Assembly: GCA_021787735.1 (NCBI GenBank)
Contig: JAJYLL010000011.1
Coordinates: 1-64,000 of the forward strand
Length of the DNA: 64,000 nucleotides
Source of the DNA: Acidobacteriota bacterium
GTDB taxonomy: Bacteria; Acidobacteriota; Terriglobia; UBA7540
Direction: 5' to 3'
This document shows, in pieces, positions 44,519-53,628 of this stretch (position 1 is the first letter of the stretch; each line of letters begins with the position of its first letter). The notes beneath the pieces were generated by a model. It did not search any database and was not told where the DNA came from. It saw only the letters and a program-made list of their open reading frames with translations. The translations under genes and the position numbers were made by a program.

Positions 44519-45895
44519 ATGGATGGAACCGGACACAAAGTGGGGTTGCGGCGTGACCTGGGCTTTATCCATGCCACTTCGCTGGCCATCACGGACATGG
44601 TCGGAATCGGTCCATTCATCACCATCCCGCTTTTTCTGGCGACGATGGGCGGCCCGCAGGCGATGCTGGGATGGCTGGTCGGCGCCGGCCTCGCGTTCTG
44701 CGACGGCCTGGTGTGGGCCGAACTCGGCTCTGCGATGCCTAGGGCCGGCGGAAGTTACCACTACCTTCGTGAAGCCTTCGGACCTGCCGGCGTGGGACGC
44801 TGGCTTTCGTTTCTGATCGTCTGGCAAATCATGTTTTCCGCACCGCTGTCGGTTGCAAGTGGCAGCATCGGATTTGCCAATTATTTTCACTACCTCGTTC
44901 CTGGAATGACTCCATGGCAAGTGCGCCTGTTTGCATCGACCATTCCCTTGTTTCTCATCATTCTGCTGTACCGGCGGATTCGGGTGGTCGGCAATCTGTC
45001 TGTTGTAATGCTGGGTGGCGTGTTGATCGGGTGCTTCTGGATTATCGTTTCCGGGTTGCCGCACCTGAGCGCGTCACGCATCTTTGATTTTCCGCCCCAC
45101 GCTTTCCATCTGAACGTGATTTTCTGGGCGGGCCTCGGTCATGCCACGCTTTACGCGCTTTACGACTACTTTGGCTACTACAACGTCTGTTATCTGGCTG
45201 AAGAGATCCGCGAGCCGGGGCGCATTATTCCGATGGCCATTCTCTTTTCCATTGCGGCGGTCGCCGTCATTTACATTTTGATGAACACGTCGATCCTCAG
45301 CGTGATTCCTTGGCGCGAAGCGCAGCACAGCCACTTTATCGCTTCCGAATATATCCAGAAGCTCCAGGGGCGTTTTGCAGGCCAGATGATGACCCTGCTG
45401 ATGCTCTGGATCGCCTTTGCTTCTGCCTTCTCACTGTTGCTGGGCTACTCGCGCATTCCTTACGCCGCCGCTGCAGACGGAAATTTCTTCAAAGTCTTTG
45501 CCAAGTTGCACCCGAAGCACGAGATTCCGCATATTTCGCTGGTTACCTTGGGAGTGGTTGCAGCGGGCTTCAGCCTGCTGCGCCTGCCGGACGTCATCGT
45601 CAGCCTGGTGGCCACGCGCGTGCTGTTGCAATACCTGCCGCAAGCCATCGGCTTTTTTGTCCTCCGCTTCAAGCGGCCGGACATGGAGCGGCCGTTCAAG
45701 ATGTGGCTTTATCCAATTCCCGGCCTGATTTCAATGATGGGATGGATTTACATCCTGTCAACTTCAGCCCGCGGAGCGCTTTTGTTTGCTCTCGTGATTT
45801 TTGCTCTCGGTACCGCCGCATATCTTTTCCGCGCACGGGCCAGAGGCGAATGGCCGTTTCTTAAGGCAGGAAAGACCGAGGCGACGCAAGGGTAA
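44519..45895 (+). CDS. APC-family amino acid permease
   Basis: A 458-residue transporter with about twelve hydrophobic helices. The APC entry SLAITDMVGIGPFITIPLFLA carries the substrate-binding Gly-x-Gly turn in helix 1, followed by LGSAMPRAGGSYHYLREAFGP in helix 2-3 and YNVCYLAEEIREPGRIIPMA near helix 6-7. It imports or exchanges amino acids, polyamines or related amines. It starts 39 bases after the anti-sigma gene and could be co-transcribed; a link with the ECF system would be by position only. Confidence 0.85.
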   Translation: MDGTGHKVGLRRDLGFIHATSLAITDMVGIGPFITIPLFLATMGGPQAMLGWLVGAGLAFCDGLVWAELGSAMPRAGGSYHYLREAFGPAGVGRWLSFLIVWQIMFSAPLSVASGSIGFANYFHYLVPGMTPWQVRLFASTIPLFLIILLYRRIRVVGNLSVVMLGGVLIGCFWIIVSGLPHLSASRIFDFPPHAFHLNVIFWAGLGHATLYALYDYFGYYNVCYLAEEIREPGRIIPMAILFSIAAVAVIYILMNTSILSVIPWREAQHSHFIASEYIQKLQGRFAGQMMTLLMLWIAFASAFSLLLGYSRIPYAAAADGNFFKVFAKLHPKHEIPHISLVTLGVVAAGFSLLRLPDVIVSLVATRVLLQYLPQAIGFFVLRFKRPDMERPFKMWLYPIPGLISMMGWIYILSTSARGALLFALVIFALGTAAYLFRARARGEWPFLKAGKTEATQG

Positions 45896-45901
45896 TTCGC
45901 T

Positions 45902-46432
45902 CTACGAGGAGATAATGGCCTCATCCGGCACGTCCGGCTCTGTCCAGAGGATGATGGCTTGCGGAACCGTGAGAAGTATCGTCAATAAAGGCATAGCCAT
46001 CAGAAGCACCACTAAGACCACACTTGGTTCACTCAGATGCCAGTATAAAGGGATGGACGCCCAAAAAATGAATCCGTAAACCATCGCGGCACGAAAAGCC
46101 TGGTAATGCGCTGCGTTTCGCAACACCAAGTCCCGTTCGTCCGGCTCGTCCTGATCGCGGCGCCTCGGCGTCAGGCCGAGGCTTGTTACCCCGACCCTGG
46201 GCGGTGGGAAAACCGCACGCTTAGTCAATTGGCCGAAAACGGCGTAACTCACGACAAGATCGGCAATGGGAACGAACAGTAGCCAGGCGGTCTGTGCCCT
46301 TCTCTTCGAAGGTGAGACGATAAGCACAGCTATTACGCACGCCACTAGGGTCGCGTAGGTGATTACTACGAGCAGGCGCCGGTTCTTCTGCGGCGCCATT
46401 GAGATTCCCAAAATCGCAGGAGTGTTCAACAT
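45902..46432 (-). CDS. Membrane protein, duplicated module copy 2
   Basis: A 176-residue protein of four hydrophobic helices that starts LNTPAILGISMAPQKNRRLLVVITYA and is a paralogue of the upstream protein at 46512-47057 (SNTPTILGISMAPQKNRRLFVAVAYA). The middle words LTPRRRDQDEPDERDLVLRNAAHY and the closing LWTEPD are shared too, though the rest has diverged. It probably sits in the inner membrane; function unknown. The module lies next to an HTH regulator and was duplicated with part of it (see 46448-46507). Confidence 0.65.
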   Translation of the reverse strand: MLNTPAILGISMAPQKNRRLLVVITYATLVACVIAVLIVSPSKRRAQTAWLLFVPIADLVVSYAVFGQLTKRAVFPPPRVGVTSLGLTPRRRDQDEPDERDLVLRNAAHYQAFRAAMVYGFIFWASIPLYWHLSEPSVVLVVLLMAMPLLTILLTVPQAIILWTEPDVPDEAIISS

Positions 46433-46447
46433 AATTTCCCTCCCAAC

Positions 46448-46507
46448 TTACTTTGATTTGCCGGCAGGAGGCGTGTTCCGATTCCCGTAAACCTCTTCAC
46501 TGGGCGT
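46448..46507 (-). pseudogene. Duplicated C-terminal stub of the HTH regulator
   Basis: Read on the minus strand this gives TPSEEVYGNRNTPPAGKSK then stop, matching the end of the HTH gene at 47073 (PLSEQIYGNSNSPPVGDSK, stop). It lies exactly between the two membrane paralogues, where the HTH gene would be if the unit [HTH end + spacer + membrane gene] had been duplicated in tandem. Confidence 0.75.
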
Positions 46508-46511
46508 TGCT

Positions 46512-47057
46512 TTAGGCCTTTTCTTCTTCCGCCATATCGGGTTCCGTCCAGACGATGATGGCCTGTGGGAGCGTCCACATGATCACAAACAGTATCAATA
46601 CCAGGCCATTGGCCAGTCGCCACGCATTGGAGCTATTCAGGTGATCGCGCAGTTGGTCTAGAGCGACCACAGGGACGATGGAAAAATACACGACGACACG
46701 ATAGGCCTTGTGAAACGCGGCGTTTCGTATCGCAACCTCCCGTTCATCAGGGCCGTACGAATCGCGCGGCCCTGGCGTCAGGCCGAGACGAGTGATCTCA
46801 ACCGAAACCAGGCGACGTCCAAGCGGCGTAACGTTAGTCAAGTTAAGGAACCAGTACCAGGAAAGGGCAAGAACGAACCCTACACCAGCAATGCCAAAAA
46901 ACTGGCGACCAACGGGGCCTAATTCGTGGACCCACGAAGGCATAATCACGAGCACCGCGATATATGCCCCAACGATTGCATAGGCGACTGCGACGAACAA
47001 ACGGCGGTTTTTCTGCGGTGCCATCGAGATACCCAGAATCGTAGGTGTGTTTGACAT
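46512..47057 (-). CDS. Membrane protein, duplicated module copy 1
   Basis: A 181-residue paralogue of 45902-46432 with four hydrophobic helices (LFVAVAYAIVGAYIAVLVI, FFGIAGVGFVLALSWYWFL, VVYFSIVPVVALDQL, LVLILFVIMWTLPQAIIVW). LGLTPGPRDSYGPDEREVAIRNAAFHKAY is the cytoplasmic loop shared with its copy. It is 15 bases downstream of the HTH gene and in its operon. Role unknown; such HTH plus DUF2178-like membrane pairs are common in soil bacteria. Confidence 0.68.
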   Translation of the reverse strand: MSNTPTILGISMAPQKNRRLFVAVAYAIVGAYIAVLVIMPSWVHELGPVGRQFFGIAGVGFVLALSWYWFLNLTNVTPLGRRLVSVEITRLGLTPGPRDSYGPDEREVAIRNAAFHKAYRVVVYFSIVPVVALDQLRDHLNSSNAWRLANGLVLILFVIMWTLPQAIIVWTEPDMAEEEKA

Positions 47058-47072
47058 GGTTTCCCTCTCAAC

Positions 47073-47372
47073 TTACTTCGAGTCGCCGACAGGGGGCGAA
47101 TTGCTATTTCCGTAAATCTGTTCACTGAGCGGTTGAAAAGGTTTGCGGGAAAAGATGGCTTCAATCGGAAGGCCGAAGTACTCGCTGATGCGAAAGGCCA
47201 GTTCCAGACTGGGCTTGAAGTCGCCGCGCTCGATGTAGCCGATGGTCTGGTAGTTGACTTGGAGTGCGTTTGCGAGGGCGCTGCGGCTCAGACCACGTTC
47301 GGCACGCAGAACGGCAATCCGGTTGTAGAGGGCCTGTCCGCTACGCGCATCCGAATTCGAGCCTAATTCCAT
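47073..47372 (-). CDS. XRE-family helix-turn-helix regulator
   Basis: A 99-residue Cro/C1-type regulator: YNRIAVLRAERGLSRSALANALQVNYQTIGYIERGDFKPSLELAFRISEYFGLPIEAIFS is the complete HTH_3 domain, with recognition helix in NYQTIGYIE. A perfect inverted repeat, GTTGTA-N4-TACAAC, lies inside its own promoter and fits autorepression. No ribosome site is present; a -10 box (AACAAT) lies 6 bases before the ATG. It controls its own operon with the membrane protein downstream (inferred). Confidence 0.87.
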   Translation of the reverse strand: MELGSNSDARSGQALYNRIAVLRAERGLSRSALANALQVNYQTIGYIERGDFKPSLELAFRISEYFGLPIEAIFSRKPFQPLSEQIYGNSNSPPVGDSK

Positions 47373-47378
47373 AGACAG

Positions 47379-47407
47379 ATTGTTGTACTAATACAACATA
47401 ATGTCAA
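47379..47407 (-). promoter_or_regulatory. Promoter and operator of the HTH operon
   Basis: On the minus strand a perfect -35 TTGACA (47407-47402), 17 bases, and -10 AACAAT (47384-47379). Between them, GTTGTA and TACAAC (47382-47397) form a perfect 6-bp inverted repeat with 4-base spacer, overlapping the -10 box. This is the usual place for an operator of a self-repressing XRE protein. Confidence 0.7.
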
Positions 47408-47531
47408 GTTAATTTTTGTATATCATCGAAAGTGCTCACACACCTCCCGTTTTTCACCGGGCGCATCTGGAAGATTTCCCTGGCTTGTTGTGGAGTGGAA
47501 TTGCGAAGAGAAGCGTGGAACCCGCCGACGG

Positions 47532-48320
47532 TTACGGCTCGGCACGCCGGGCCAGCAGGAACATCCCTTCGTTGTGGACAATCTGGATGTCGTCACCATC
47601 AACCTGGGCTGAAAAGCCCGCTCGGTCTCCCTTGATGGAGCCTTCAAGAAGCTTGCGGGCCTCCTGGTACCGCTTGTCCTTTGGCGTAAGCCCTGCGCGC
47701 AGCATCCATTGGTTGAAGGAGCGGCGCCGCCGCCTGAAAGACTGGGAAAGGATTTCAAGGTTAAGCTCATCAAACATTCTCAAAAACGTCGTAAACCGCA
47801 GCGACCGTGTGTGAGAAGGATCGCGAATGATTTCGATTCGGCCGTGGAGTTCGAACTTCTCGTCGCTTTCCGGTCCCAATGTATCGTCGATAAATATGCG
47901 CCCATCCGGCTTGGTTACTCGCAGCATCTCCTGAAGCACGAGTTCCGGCTTGGGGATGTGGTGGAAGGCGTATTGACTGCTCACCAGATCGAAAGCGCCG
48001 TCTGCATAAGGAATGCTTTCTCCCTCGCCGCAGACCCAGGCCGCGTTGGCGATCTGTTTCTCCCCCTGGAATTCACGTGCCTGCCGCAGCATCTCGGGCG
48101 TCAAATCTATTCCGAATGCGTAACGGATCCTGGGCGCCATGGCCAGCACCAGCGCACCGGGTCCGCAGGCGACGTCAAGGAGCAAGGTTTCCGGCTGCGG
48201 CTTCAGGAAGTCAACTTTTTCAATCACTACATCCGGAGTGTCGCGCGTGGCGAACTTTGAGAATGCTTCCGCAGTTTTGGTGAACTGTTTCTGAACCGTT
48301 GCCTGATGTTTTTTTGACAT
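47532..48320 (-). CDS. Class I SAM methyltransferase (UbiE-like)
   Basis: A 262-residue methyltransferase. LLLDVACGPGALVLAMAPRIRYAFGIDLTPEMLRQAREF is motif I and post-I (Methyltransf_11 type); FDLVSSQYAFHHIPKPELVLQEMLRVTKPDGRIFIDD gives the later core. The C-terminal half, with RRRRSFNQWMLRAGLT, is a helical cap. The acceptor is unknown; ubiquinone/menaquinone or small-molecule methylation is typical for the group. I use ATG 48320, which begins MSKKHQATVQKQFTKTAEAF, the normal start; the open upstream frame is non-coding. Confidence 0.8.
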   Translation of the reverse strand: MSKKHQATVQKQFTKTAEAFSKFATRDTPDVVIEKVDFLKPQPETLLLDVACGPGALVLAMAPRIRYAFGIDLTPEMLRQAREFQGEKQIANAAWVCGEGESIPYADGAFDLVSSQYAFHHIPKPELVLQEMLRVTKPDGRIFIDDTLGPESDEKFELHGRIEIIRDPSHTRSLRFTTFLRMFDELNLEILSQSFRRRRRSFNQWMLRAGLTPKDKRYQEARKLLEGSIKGDRAGFSAQVDGDDIQIVHNEGMFLLARRAEP

Positions 48321-48481
48321 AAGTGTTCGTAAAGGCCCGGATGCTTCGCCTTTCACACATGAATGTAATAGAATGCCATTTTTTTGGGAAGTACAAATTG
48401 CTTGACGACTCCGGCCCGGTTCTAAGCACCGCATACTGGGTTTCATTGCGGACCTTCTATCCGGATGAAAGGGTATAACTC

Positions 48482-50554
48482 GTGAAACTAAGATCCTTTG
48501 GCTTACTCCTGTTCTGTCTTCTGGCGCCCGCCATTGCCGTGAGAGGTGCTGTGGGGACAGCCGCTTTCCGGCCACCTGCCGTTCCCCTGGTGACGGTCGA
48601 TCCTTATTTCAGTATCTGGTCATTTGCCAACCATCTTACCTATGACTCGACCCGGCACTGGACAGGGACGCGCATGACGATGCAGAGCATGGTCCGCGTG
48701 GATGGCAAGGCCTATCGCATTATGGGAGACCGACCCAGGATTGTGCCACCGGCCCGCCAACTCAGCCTGCGGGTACTTCCCACGCGGACGATTTACGATT
48801 TTCAGGCCGGTAACGTGGATGTCCGGCTCACCTTCCTCACTCCGGACCTTCCGCGGGAGATTAATATCCTGAGCCGTCCGGTCACATATCTCACCTGGCA
48901 GGTTCATTCGCTTGACGGCAAGCAGCATCAGGTTGAGATTTACTACGATAACACGGCGGAACTGGTGGTGAACACGCCGGACGAAGCCGTTGTCTGGAAA
49001 AGCGTAACCGTGCCAAATCTCAGCGTGCTGCGGATGGGAACAGCCGCTCAGCCGATTCTGCAGCAGGCTGGCGACTATATTCGCATTAACTGGGGCTACC
49101 TTTATGCAGCCGCGCCGCAGAGTGAATCAACGCAGGATACGGTTCTGCCCCAAGAGGCTGCCACCCGTGAGTTCGTCTCCAAAGGCCAACCGGACCCGCA
49201 GATGGATACTCACATGCCACGCGCTGCGGATGACCACTGGCCGGTGATGGCGTTTGTCTTCAACCTGGGTGCTGTGGGAGGTGAGCCCGTTTCGCGTCAC
49301 CTCATCCTTGCTTACGACGAAATCTATCCTATCGAGTACATGCACCAGCGGCTTCGGTCGTATTGGCAGCATGGCGGAGTGACTACCGAAGAGATGTTGC
49401 AGAGCGCCGAGAAGGATTATCCTTCGCTCAATGCACGTAGCCGAAGGTTCGATCAGGAGCTCACCCGCGACCTTGCAGAGGTAGGAGGCGATCGTTACGC
49501 CGAAGTCGCTGACCTTGCCTATCGCCAGTCCTTTGCAGCCAACAAACTCGCCATCGGGCCTGAAGGTAATCCGATGATGTTCCTGAAGGAAATATCAAGC
49601 GGTGGTTGTGCTCAGACCGCGGACGTGATTTATCCCGAATCCCCCATACTCTTGTTGCTCAATCCCAGACTGCTGGAATACTCTCTGGTCCCGTTGCTGG
49701 ATTATGCCCGGGAGAGTGGGTGGCCGTATCCCTATGCCCCGCACGATCTTGGAACCTATCCGCTCGACAACGGCCGCGATCCCGCAAAAATGGAGAGCAT
49801 GCCTGTGGAAGAATCCGGCAACATGCTGCTGATGATTGCCGGGATTGCCAAAGCCGAGGGCAACGCGAATTTTGCGAAGCGCTACTGGCCGCTGCTCACA
49901 GAGTGGGCGAATTACCTGAAGGCCAAGGGTCTTGACCCGGGTGATCAGCTCTGCACGGACGATTTTACAGGCTTGCTGGCCCACAACGCGAACCTCTCCC
50001 TGAAGGCTATCGTGGCACTGGGCGGCTACGCGATGATGGCAAAGATGCTGGGCAAGACAGCCGAAAGTGAAAGTTTCGAAAAGACCGCAAAAGAATACGC
50101 CCGCAAGTGGATGCAAATGGCGGGCGACCAGGGCCACACCCGCTTGGCCTTTGACCGGCCGGGCACTTGGAGCCAGAAGTACAATCTGGTGTGGGACCGC
50201 GTCCTGGGACTTGACCTGTTTCCGGCAAGCCTGGCCAAACAAGAGTTGGAATATTACAAAAGCCAGTCTACGGACTTCGGTTTCCCGCTGGACAGCCGCT
50301 CCCTCTTTACTAAGCTGGATTGGGAATCCTGGTCAGCAGCGCTTACAACGTCCAAAGAGGCGTTTCGCTCATTGTTCTCGGGTGTCTACAACTTTGCAGA
50401 CCGAACGCCTACTCGCGTTCCGCTGAGCGACTGGTACTGGACAGTCGATGGAACACAGACCGGTTTCCAAGCTCGACCGGTGGTAGGCGGCGTGTTTATG
50501 GAGATGCTGACCAATCCGGCGATGTGGAAGAAATGGGCGACCGGCGCAGAGTGA
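48482..50554 (+). CDS. Exported GtaA-like glutaminase family protein (DUF4965/DUF5127/DUF1793)
   Basis: A 690-residue secreted protein. Signal peptide LLLFCLLAPAIAVRGA, then the DUF5127 half (PLVTVDPYFSIWSFANHLTYDSTRHWTG; WQVHSLDGKQHQVEIYYDNTAELVVNT), then the (alpha/alpha)6-barrel half with FLKEISSGGCAQTADVIYPESP, WPYPYAPHDLGTYPLD, and the closing SDWYWTVDGTQTGFQARPVVGGVFM. Fungal GtaA hydrolyses glutamine; bacterial relatives beside glycan-degradation genes may act on other substrates. Start is GTG 48482. It leads a group of sugar-metabolism genes. Confidence 0.83.
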   Translation: MKLRSFGLLLFCLLAPAIAVRGAVGTAAFRPPAVPLVTVDPYFSIWSFANHLTYDSTRHWTGTRMTMQSMVRVDGKAYRIMGDRPRIVPPARQLSLRVLPTRTIYDFQAGNVDVRLTFLTPDLPREINILSRPVTYLTWQVHSLDGKQHQVEIYYDNTAELVVNTPDEAVVWKSVTVPNLSVLRMGTAAQPILQQAGDYIRINWGYLYAAAPQSESTQDTVLPQEAATREFVSKGQPDPQMDTHMPRAADDHWPVMAFVFNLGAVGGEPVSRHLILAYDEIYPIEYMHQRLRSYWQHGGVTTEEMLQSAEKDYPSLNARSRRFDQELTRDLAEVGGDRYAEVADLAYRQSFAANKLAIGPEGNPMMFLKEISSGGCAQTADVIYPESPILLLLNPRLLEYSLVPLLDYARESGWPYPYAPHDLGTYPLDNGRDPAKMESMPVEESGNMLLMIAGIAKAEGNANFAKRYWPLLTEWANYLKAKGLDPGDQLCTDDFTGLLAHNANLSLKAIVALGGYAMMAKMLGKTAESESFEKTAKEYARKWMQMAGDQGHTRLAFDRPGTWSQKYNLVWDRVLGLDLFPASLAKQELEYYKSQSTDFGFPLDSRSLFTKLDWESWSAALTTSKEAFRSLFSGVYNFADRTPTRVPLSDWYWTVDGTQTGFQARPVVGGVFMEMLTNPAMWKKWATGAE

Positions 50555-50709
50555 TTTTCAGTCGGCTTCGCCACGCTGGCGAGGGGTTTTGTGCATTATT
50601 GAACGCCACGCATAACCAGGAAATCGACCTTATCGTGTCTTGGGGTTCTCTTTTGCCCCTGAAAGTGCGATCTTAGGTTTTGTGTGAACCGTTTTTTTGG
50701 AGGCTTTAG

Positions 50710-51648
50710 ATGGCGCTTGGAACACACGAGTTGAAATCAGCGTTACAGGGAATTATCGGGTTTGGCGTGACGCCGTTTCGCGACGACCTGAGCGTTGATG
50801 TGGATGCAGTGCGTCAGAACGCGGCCTATCTTGCTGAACACTGCGAAGTGGTGGTTCCGCTGGCGGGCAACGGCGAACTCTATGCGCTCTCTCCGGATGA
50901 GCACAAGGCGATCGGGCGAGCCGTGGTGGAAGAGGTCCGGGGCCGCAAGCCGGTGCTCGTGGGCGTGGGATTGACAATGCCCATCGCGCAAGACCTGGCC
51001 AAAGCGGCCGAGGCTTACGGCGCCGATGGGATTCTGGTGCTTCCTCCTTACTTTACGCACGCCAATGACGACGGCCTGTTTGAATACTATCGCTCCATTG
51101 CACAGGCTACAAAGCTCGGAGTGATTCTGTTTCAGACTCATGCCGTCAACTTCAGCCCTTCGCTGCTGCGCCGCCTCGCGGAAGTTCCGAACATCGTCGG
51201 GATGAAAGACGAACATGGAGACATGGACCAGTTTGTCCGCCAGTGGGGTGCCGTGGGGGACCGCATGGCGCTGCTTTGCGGGGTGGGGGAGATTCTCGCT
51301 CCCAGTTATTTCGCTCTGGGTGTCAAGGCATTCACAAGCGGTTTGGTCAACTTTATGCCGGGAACCTGCCGGAAGATTCTGGCGCATCTTCAGGCGGGAG
51401 AACTGCAAGCCGCTGCGCGCGTGGTCGATCAGGAGACGATCGCGGTCTACAATCTTCGCGTCAAACGGCCCGGTTACCGGACATTGGTGATCAAGGAGGC
51501 TATGAACCTTTGTGGGTTGAATGCCGGGCGCGTGCGGCCGCCGCTGGCGCCGCTTCCTGAAGAAGACCGCAAAGCGTTGCGCTCTCTGCTCGCGGCCCTT
51601 GGGTTACTCAAAGGCGATGCCGAGAGCAAGGGAAGGGCGCGCTGTTAA
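50710..51648 (+). CDS. Dihydrodipicolinate synthase family aldolase (KdgD-like)
   Basis: A 312-residue (beta/alpha)8 Schiff-base aldolase. GFGVTPFRDDLSVDVDAVRQNAAYL, PLAGNGELYALSPDEHKAI (GxGE motif), VGVGLTMPIAQDLAKAAEAYGADGILVLPPYF and the lysine motif NIVGMKDEHGD match 5-keto-4-deoxyglucarate dehydratase-like enzymes more than DapA. It probably dehydrates or cleaves a sugar-acid intermediate. GGAGG lies 8 bases before the ATG. The next gene begins about 115 bases on; the group 50.7-54.6 kb may form a sugar-acid pathway. Confidence 0.78.
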   Translation: MALGTHELKSALQGIIGFGVTPFRDDLSVDVDAVRQNAAYLAEHCEVVVPLAGNGELYALSPDEHKAIGRAVVEEVRGRKPVLVGVGLTMPIAQDLAKAAEAYGADGILVLPPYFTHANDDGLFEYYRSIAQATKLGVILFQTHAVNFSPSLLRRLAEVPNIVGMKDEHGDMDQFVRQWGAVGDRMALLCGVGEILAPSYFALGVKAFTSGLVNFMPGTCRKILAHLQAGELQAAARVVDQETIAVYNLRVKRPGYRTLVIKEAMNLCGLNAGRVRPPLAPLPEEDRKALRSLLAALGLLKGDAESKGRARC

Positions 51649-51763
51649 GACTCTCTTTCCCAGGTGGGCGAATTGTCTTTCCGACCCTGATGAGTGAATG
51701 GCGGGTTTTCCCACAAAGAGAAATGTCACCTCCAGAATTCCTCGTCAACGGAGCACCATCCCA

Positions 51764-52480
51764 ATGGCCATGAACAAAATCGTTGAGCCTTGTTGTGTCC
51801 TGATCCCGGCTGGCTCCTTTGCAATGGGCTGCGCCACTGGGCGGGATGACGAGCAGCCCGTCCATCGTGTCTGGACCGATGCATTTGAAATGGCGGTTTT
51901 CCAGGTGCGAAACAGCGATTGGGCTGCATTCATGGAAGCGACCGCTCATCCCGCGCCACCTGAATGGGGGAATCCCGACTTTAGCCATCCTGATCAGCCG
52001 GTGGTGGCGGTAAACTGGACAGAGGCAGACCAATACTGTCGCTGGTTGAGCCAGGGGTGCGGCAGGAGGTATCGCTTGCCGACGGAAGCGGAGTGGGAAA
52101 AAGCCGCGAAAGGCGGACGCGAGAATGCGCTCTACGCCTGGGGAGATGAACCGCCAAAGGCTCACGACGAATACATACGCCGCTGGACCGGCAACGTTTC
52201 TGGTCCGCTGCCGGTGGGCCAGGGTACACCCAATCCGTTTGGTCTTTATGACATTTGCGAAAACGTTCACGAGTGGTGTTCAGACTGGTATTCCCGGGAC
52301 TACTATGGTGACTCACCGGAGAGCAATCCCACGGGCCCGGCGTCCGGTGAACGGCGCGCGTCGCGCGGCGGTGCCTGGCGACATCACATGAAGGTGAGCC
52401 GATGTGCCGCGCGCTCCAGCATTCCGCAGGCATTCCAGTACGCAGATTATGGTTTTCGAGTGGTCCGTGACGTCTTGTAA
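51764..52480 (+). CDS. SUMF1/formylglycine-generating-enzyme-like protein
   Basis: A 238-residue protein of the FGE-sulfatase fold: IPAGSFAMGCATGRDDEQPVHRVWTDAFEMAVFQVRNSDWAAFM, PVVAVNWTEADQYCRWLSQGCGRRYRLPTEAEWEKAAKGG, GLYDICENVHEWCSDWY and RRASRGGAWRHHMKVSRCAARSS are in family order. The cysteine pair that makes formylglycine (C...C near GGSF.C) is not seen as in true FGE, so catalysis on sulfatases is doubtful; it may be a non-FGE SUMF1 protein. ATG 51764 or 51770 is the likely start. It sits between the KdgD-like gene and galT. Confidence 0.75.
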   Translation: MAMNKIVEPCCVLIPAGSFAMGCATGRDDEQPVHRVWTDAFEMAVFQVRNSDWAAFMEATAHPAPPEWGNPDFSHPDQPVVAVNWTEADQYCRWLSQGCGRRYRLPTEAEWEKAAKGGRENALYAWGDEPPKAHDEYIRRWTGNVSGPLPVGQGTPNPFGLYDICENVHEWCSDWYSRDYYGDSPESNPTGPASGERRASRGGAWRHHMKVSRCAARSSIPQAFQYADYGFRVVRDVL

Positions 52481-52506
52481 GCCAGGCTCAGGAAAGGAGG
52501 TTTCCA

Positions 52507-53505
52507 ATGCCTGAATTACGCCACAATGTCCTGACCCGCGAGTGGGTTATTATCGCCACCGAGCGCGCCAAGCGCCCGCAAGAATTCGCCACGAAGGATG
52601 ACGGAAAGAGAGTAAATCCGCCCTACGTTCCAACATGTCCTTTCTGTCCGGGCAACGAGGCAATGACTCCTCCTGCAACACTGGTAATTCCCGACGATGG
52701 ATTCTGGCGGGTCCGCGTGACGCCCAACAAGTTTGCCGCTCTTTCCTACGAGGGTGAGCGCCTTCGCTCGTTTGAAGGTATTCGCCGCACCATCACTGGC
52801 GTGGGCGTTCATGAAGTGATTATCGAGTCTCCCGACCACAGCAAATCGACCGGGTTACTTGAAGATTCTCAGGTTGAGACACTTATTGACGCCTACCTGA
52901 ACCGCTTCAATTTTGCTTCGCAGGACCCTCGGGTCGAGCAGGTAACGATTTTCAAAAACCACGGCTTGGCGGCCGGCACTTCGTTGGACCATCCCCATTC
53001 CCAGATCATCGGGTCTCCTGTGATCACCTCGCAGATTCGAGATCGGATGATCAATGCTCTTCGGCATTTTGACGAATACGGCGAGTGTATTTTTTGCCGT
53101 GTCCTGGAAGTGGAACTTCGGGAAAAGGCGCGGATCGTTATGGAAACCGAGCACTTTGTGGCGTTCGTTCAGTTTGCCGCCTTCACTCCCTTTTCGATGT
53201 TAATCATGCCTCGCCGGCATATGGCCTGCTTTTCAGAGGTCAGCGATGCAGAGGCGGCGGATCTGGCCAGGATCCTGCGGAGCACACTGGCCAAACTTTA
53301 TTACGGGCTGATGGACCCGGACTTCAATTACACCATCCGCACCGCTTCCAGGGAAGCGTGCGGCGTGAAATACTTCCACTGGTACCTCAGCATTATTCCG
53401 CGGCTTACAAAAGTGGCGGGATTCGAGCTCGGGTCCGGAATGTTCATCAACACCTCGCTGCCTGAGGAGAACGCATCCTTCTTGCGGGAAGTGTCCGCCG
53501 GATAG
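52507..53505 (+). CDS. galT: Galactose-1-phosphate uridylyltransferase
   Basis: A 332-residue GalT. The start PELRHNVLTREWVIIATERAKRPQEF carries the family's first motif; YVPTCPFCPGNE is the first zinc/structural Cys pair and the catalytic site reads DHPHSQII (H162-x-H164-x-Q166). FNYTIRTASREACGVKYFHWYLSIIPR supplies the second sugar-nucleotide motif. It exchanges UMP between UDP-glucose and galactose-1-phosphate in the Leloir pathway, or another hexose-1-phosphate. AAGGAGG lies 7 bases before the ATG and 26 bases follow the SUMF1 gene. Confidence 0.9.
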   Translation: MPELRHNVLTREWVIIATERAKRPQEFATKDDGKRVNPPYVPTCPFCPGNEAMTPPATLVIPDDGFWRVRVTPNKFAALSYEGERLRSFEGIRRTITGVGVHEVIIESPDHSKSTGLLEDSQVETLIDAYLNRFNFASQDPRVEQVTIFKNHGLAAGTSLDHPHSQIIGSPVITSQIRDRMINALRHFDEYGECIFCRVLEVELREKARIVMETEHFVAFVQFAAFTPFSMLIMPRRHMACFSEVSDAEAADLARILRSTLAKLYYGLMDPDFNYTIRTASREACGVKYFHWYLSIIPRLTKVAGFELGSGMFINTSLPEENASFLREVSAG

Positions 53506-53628
53506 CGGAGCGTGCCGGTGGAGAAACGTTTGTTGCAGAAGTGCTCAAGAGAAGAATCCGCACCGGGTGCAGGCAAATCGAAAGGGCGGTCAACCAGTCG
53601 AGTTGGCTTGCCAGAGCAGGAGGGGGCC

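Noticed and set aside
51764-52480. Calling this gene a true sulfatase-activating FGE
   Set aside because: The catalytic cysteine pair is not in place and no sulfatase gene is nearby.
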